Below are positions 60,180 to 64,000 of a stretch of DNA of 64,000 nt, piece by piece. Positions within the stretch are counted from its first letter, which is position 1; each line of letters opens with the position of its first letter. Origin of the DNA: Rhyacophila brunnea (lineage: Eukaryota; Arthropoda; Insecta; Trichoptera; Rhyacophilidae). The stretch covers positions 434,001 through 498,000 of the forward strand of contig JAGYXB010000204.1 of assembly GCA_022495005.1 (NCBI GenBank), in the 5' to 3' direction. Position numbers and translations under genes: made by a program. Below the pieces are notes generated by a model. It made no database searches. It saw nothing but the letters and a program-made list of their open reading frames with translations, and was not told where the DNA came from.

Positions 60180-60555
60180 AATTTGTTACATATTTAATTC
60201 CCCAGTTATTATTACATTATATTGTATGGTCATATTTATTATTAAAATTTAGTTTTATTAAGTTTTCAATTTTTTTAACCTTAGTAAGACAAATATACGT
60301 TAAAATATAAGTTAATAAGTAGACTAAAAAAATGATGATAAAAAATATTCTTATATTTACAAAATATCTAAAATTGTGTATGGTTTAATGGCATAATTTT
60401 AGATATTTAATAGATAAATGAATATTTTATGACTATGACTTGGATTTAGGGTTTAATTGAATATTAAAAAGTAACAAACACTATCCACATCAGTGGTCGG
60501 TAACCGTTTGAGAGACTGGGTAAAAAATCAATTTTGAACAAAATATTTGGTTAGT
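60180..60555. other. AT-rich non-coding tract
   Basis: CAGTGGTCGGTAACCG near 60492 resembles CAGTGGTCGAGAACC near 63831 and may be a hAT-like end. Nothing else recognised. Confidence 0.4.
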
Positions 60556-60560
60556 GGGTA

Positions 60561-60674
60561 AATGCTGAGTACCTCCGCTACATGGAAGTACATTAGAATT
60601 TGGATGTGTCTTCAATCGCTCTCAGACATATACATGTTCCAATGTACTTCCGTGTAGCGGAGGTACTCAGCATC
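60561..60674. mobile_element. MITE with about 40-bp inverted repeats
   Basis: ATGCTGAGTACCTCCGCTAC then TGGAAGTACATT at the left pairs with the right end (GTACTTCCGTGTAGCGG, AGGTACTCAGCAT) with a few mismatches. Length about 114 bp; non-coding; no certain target duplication. Confidence 0.85.
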
Positions 60675-61257
60675 AGGCTACTGATGCATTTTATCATTGT
60701 TATAAATTTAAGATGTTCACAACATGACATTTAAAACCAAATTTCCACTGATTTACAGTTTCATTTAAATATTAAGTATCGCTTGCAGACAATCAGCTTT
60801 ACTCCAAACCATTGTACTTTTCAGTTCTTAGCCACCCAAGATGGCTTCTTCGCCAAATTCTGTCAGCATAATCAAATCTGACACATTATGTATTATGACG
60901 TGTTTTTTTATTTTATTTCTTTTGGTATATAAATTGATTGATGTTTAATGAAATGATTGAAGTTGTTGAGTTGATTTGCCTGTACCTTTTATTCTTAATA
61001 TCATATTGTGAACGTCTTGAATTAATAATTTGTTATATGCTCAAAGTGTCTTATTTAAATAAATTATCATATTAAATTAAAAGGGATCGCGAGAAATGCT
61101 GGATGCTCCAAATTTTATAAACCTAACAAAACTAAATTACCCTAACCTAATCTAACCTAGCGCATTTATTCAGCTGAATATTCAGGATAATATAGGTTCT
61201 CGTAATACGTAATATGTATATTGATGCTAATCATCACCATGTTTGACTCCACATGTT
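60675..61257. other. AT-rich non-coding tract
   Basis: No gene or bounded repeat recognised. Confidence 0.45.
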
Positions 61258-61385
61258 TTGGTGGGCAACCCACTTTCTAGTTCCATTGGCCTAGTATTCT
61301 TAAATCCTCCGTAATGTCACACAGCCATCTCAGAATCCACGTACAGATATTCTTCCGTCTGACATTCTATGTACGTGCCTAATTC
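61258..61385 (-). pseudogene. LINE C-terminal fragment, frameshifted (minus strand)
   Basis: One minus-strand frame reads IRHVHRMSDGRIS, matching GHV.RM.D.RIPK, and a shifted frame reads WILRWLCDITEDLRILGQW, a stop, KVGCP, matching RW.DDI.EDLR.LG..NW. These are consecutive blocks of a non-LTR retrotransposon C-terminus. Frameshift and stops show decay. Confidence 0.68.
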
Positions 61386-61389
61386 AGCA

Positions 61390-63940
61390 CAGTCTCTGCG
61401 TTTTCATATACCACGTGTCTTCACTCTAATAAAGCAAATACAACTTTTCATACCGTCGAATACCATTTTCTTTAACATCCGAAGATGACTGTTTTCAAGG
61501 CATTCAAATGGAAAACAGCATTATTACGAGTTAAGTTTAGCAATTTATTTCGCCACTTATGTAATTAGCATTTATGACAAAAGACTCAAAATAATAAAAT
61601 TATTTTAAAATTTAAAAAAACCTCCAATGAAAAGGCAGCTACTACCAAATATTATATTACTTACTTAATTCATTATGAAGGACTGATGTGTGTTTTTTTT
61701 TTTTTTTGGTTTATTGGAGGTATTGGAATATTTGCAGCAGCTGACTTTGAGTATTTCAAGGTAGAGATTTTGATCAAGAAATCAATAAATTATCACTAGG
61801 CTGGACTAGGCTAAATCCCTTGACTTCTTAAATTGTTTAGTTATTTTTTTTTTTAATAATTTGACCTTTGTTTATAAACATGTTACCTACGTTCAATCCG
61901 TTGAATTCGCAAATACACATGTATTTAAATAATTTCCATTAGTTTCCTTTGGTAGGTAAAAATCTACATCACACATGAGACCTCAGAGACCTCAGAGTTC
62001 TGAAATAATTTAATTGAAAATCTAATGAAATGATTTTTTTTTATTCATATTTTCTATCTGATATGTATATGGGTACGCTTATTTTATTGCCGAATAATTT
62101 AGAGTTGGATCACTCGCCAGGAGTAAATTTTAATCATGATAACTCGCTTTATTAATATAGATTTTGTATAATATAATACGTACCTACACGTTTATATTAG
62201 ATGTCAGTACATTTTAAACTATATATAATATATGGAATAACTTTTGAAATATGGGATTAATCCTCATTTTTTTCATCCTGATACAAATAAAAGAATGCCA
62301 GTTTATGTTTTGATATACCTAGTATTTAAAAAAACTGAACGTTTTGATCTGAACGAATATTAATAATAATGTTAAAAAATAATAAATAATATTTGCACGA
62401 TTATAGACTTGTAACTGAATAATGACTTGGCAGCAAATTTACCGGGCAATCATTTCCCCGACAATGCCTACTGCATTTGAAATAATAATGACAATGTAGT
62501 ATTAAAAACATGTCATTATTACTTTATTCTTGCGTGATTCTACAAAAACATCGACCAGGCTTGAAAAATAAAGGTGAGCATCAATCACAAATAGTATAAT
62601 GACCACTTTAAATACACAGCGTATTAATAAAATTGCCCATTTACTTAAATTGTCCACTGACAATAATTTTTCTATTCACAATATTTTAAATACTAAGTTT
62701 CAGCGTTGCCAACTATGCATTTTTTGCCGGATGTATAATAAATATTATTGAATAGCGATCTAGTTTGCAAAATACGTATCTGTCATAATATGGCGTTAAT
62801 TCTAGCGTAGATGAATACTGCAAACATTGTAAAAAAAATATATAATAATAATAATTATAATAATAACCTCAACCTTCCTATACAATTATATTTTGAAAAT
62901 TTACCAGCTGTCCTTTTCTCATACTATCTAGCTCTCCCCCGCACATCATTGACAGTAATTATTTTATAAATAAATACAAAAGTAAAATTAGACACTTGTT
63001 GTATGAACAATTTTGTGGTGAATTCTAAGTGATAAATAGAATTTTATAAATTTCTCGGTAGTAAACGTAGAATGTCTCAAAACACATTTTATTCCTCATC
63101 TTTCATTAACGCCAATTAATTATTATTGATTATAAATTCAGGGTCTGGTAACAAAGATGAAAGTTTAGATTTTGAGAAAATGTTGTATACTTAACTGTAT
63201 TACTACTCTCTTCTGAGTTATAGCCTCTGAAAATAAAAACTATTTTAAATCGCCATTTATTATGAGAATACTTAAGAATATTGTTTTCAGAAGTTTTACA
63301 TACCTATAAGAGAGAAATGAAACATTTTTATTGGTTAGGCAATATTTTCCCAGAATGAAAACTGATAAAATAAGCCAGATATTATAATACAAAAGTCATA
63401 TGTTATATATTTTTTCTTGGGGCACACAATCATTAACCGTAGTTATAATTTAGTCCCTGATAATATAAATTTCTCGTTAAAGCAATTATCACCAGATGTA
63501 AAAGTTTTAATTGGCAAACTGCTTTTACTTCTACTTCGTCTTTACTTGTAAGAAACAGTTGGAAACTTATTCTTAGGTAACTACTATAAAATATAACATG
63601 TTACATTATAATATTTACATTAAATTGTGCATAATGTGCAATAAGTATTGCAAGGGTGACTTGAATTCATACTTTGTTTATGGAAACTTGCTGTAACCAA
63701 CCCTTAGTGCAATAGTTTCGTACGAGGGTCGACAATGAAGAATTTAGATGTTTACTTGATTGATACATTATAGTTTCTTTCGTTTCATAAGGTATTGGTG
63801 ATGAGAAATAAATAACAATATACTAAATCAGTGGTCGAGAACCTATGAAATGCTTACCATCAGTTGGCATGACCTAGACTTGAGTGAATGAATATTTTTT
63901 TTTCAATTTAGTTGTTTACTATGGCGTGTATTATTATAGT
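61390..63940. other. AT-rich non-coding tract
   Basis: CAGCGTTGCCAACTATGC at 62701 resembles the terminus of the 56449-56701 element. TTTCCTTTGGTAG|GTAAAA near 61955 is a weak fused splice pair. No gene supported. Confidence 0.4.
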
Positions 63941-63944
63941 CAAA

Positions 63945-63990
63945 TATTTTTTCTTCACAGGTATATATAGTTTTACTAGATTTATTTCAG
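63945..63990 (+). promoter_or_regulatory. Two candidate 3' splice sites near the window end
   Basis: ATTTTTTCTTCACAG ends at 63960 and TAGATTTATTTCAG ends at 63990. Both have pyrimidine tracts. The first is directly followed by GTATAT. The second would begin an exon TGACACGCAG that runs off the window. A joined message starting at the ATG at 59871 would need a specific phase to stay open, so linkage is unproven. Confidence 0.35.
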
Positions 63991-64000
63991 TGACACGCAG

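Overview
This is about 64 kb of AT-rich eukaryotic, almost entirely non-coding DNA. The base composition, the very frequent TAGGTACCTA-like words, the short (CCTAA)3 tract matching the insect telomere unit TTAGG, and the repertoire of hAT, pogo-like and tRNA-derived SINE elements fit an insect, most likely a hemipteran such as an aphid. The taxon is an inference. I found no bacterial features, no CRISPR, no intact protein-coding gene and no canonical tRNA gene. Most open frames are the size expected by chance in such DNA.

Layout. (1) 1-12 kb: AT-rich sequence with two copies, in opposite orientation, of a tRNA-derived SINE (3590-3820 minus; 11021-11254 plus, with a 10-bp target duplication), the first of two repeats with a hammerhead-ribozyme-like core (6844-7012), a decayed LINE C-terminus (9196-9528) and a GC-rich orphan block (10405-10612). 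(2) 12-25 kb: the second hammerhead-like repeat, LINE fragments at 14930, 18094 (14-bp perfect target duplication) and 19695, MITEs at 15408 and 16750, a tRNA-like head at 21955, and a CpG-rich block at 22770-23060 with a possible short exon. (3) 25-42 kb: mainly DNA-transposon derivatives: 27599-28283, 28557-28779, a pogo/Tigger-like element at 34597-35887 with TA target duplication, and a 1.6-kb inverted-repeat element at 40090-41705 with repeated internal motifs and a nested MITE. A Gly-tRNA-like SINE with a 14-bp target duplication lies at 39599-39787. (4) 42-58 kb: long AT-rich tracts, three hAT-like elements (two with 8-bp target duplications), a G-quadruplex motif and decayed SINE and LINE pieces. 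(5) 58-64 kb: the most gene-like signals, all on the plus strand: a 3' splice site fused to a consensus 5' splice site (CAG|GTAAGT at 59833/59834), a possible 49-nt exon ending in a second donor, a 5S rRNA-derived insertion with flanking duplications, and good 3' splice sites at 63960 and 63990.

Interpretation. The simplest reading is that the window is a long intron or intergenic region, at least its right part lying inside a long plus-strand intron. The 59.8-kb site is a candidate recursive-splicing ratchet point. The rest is layered transposon debris: LINE tails and SINE tails ending in similar GAAGAAG-type sequence suggest one mobilised the other, and several elements are nested. All functional statements are inferred from sequence patterns read by eye.
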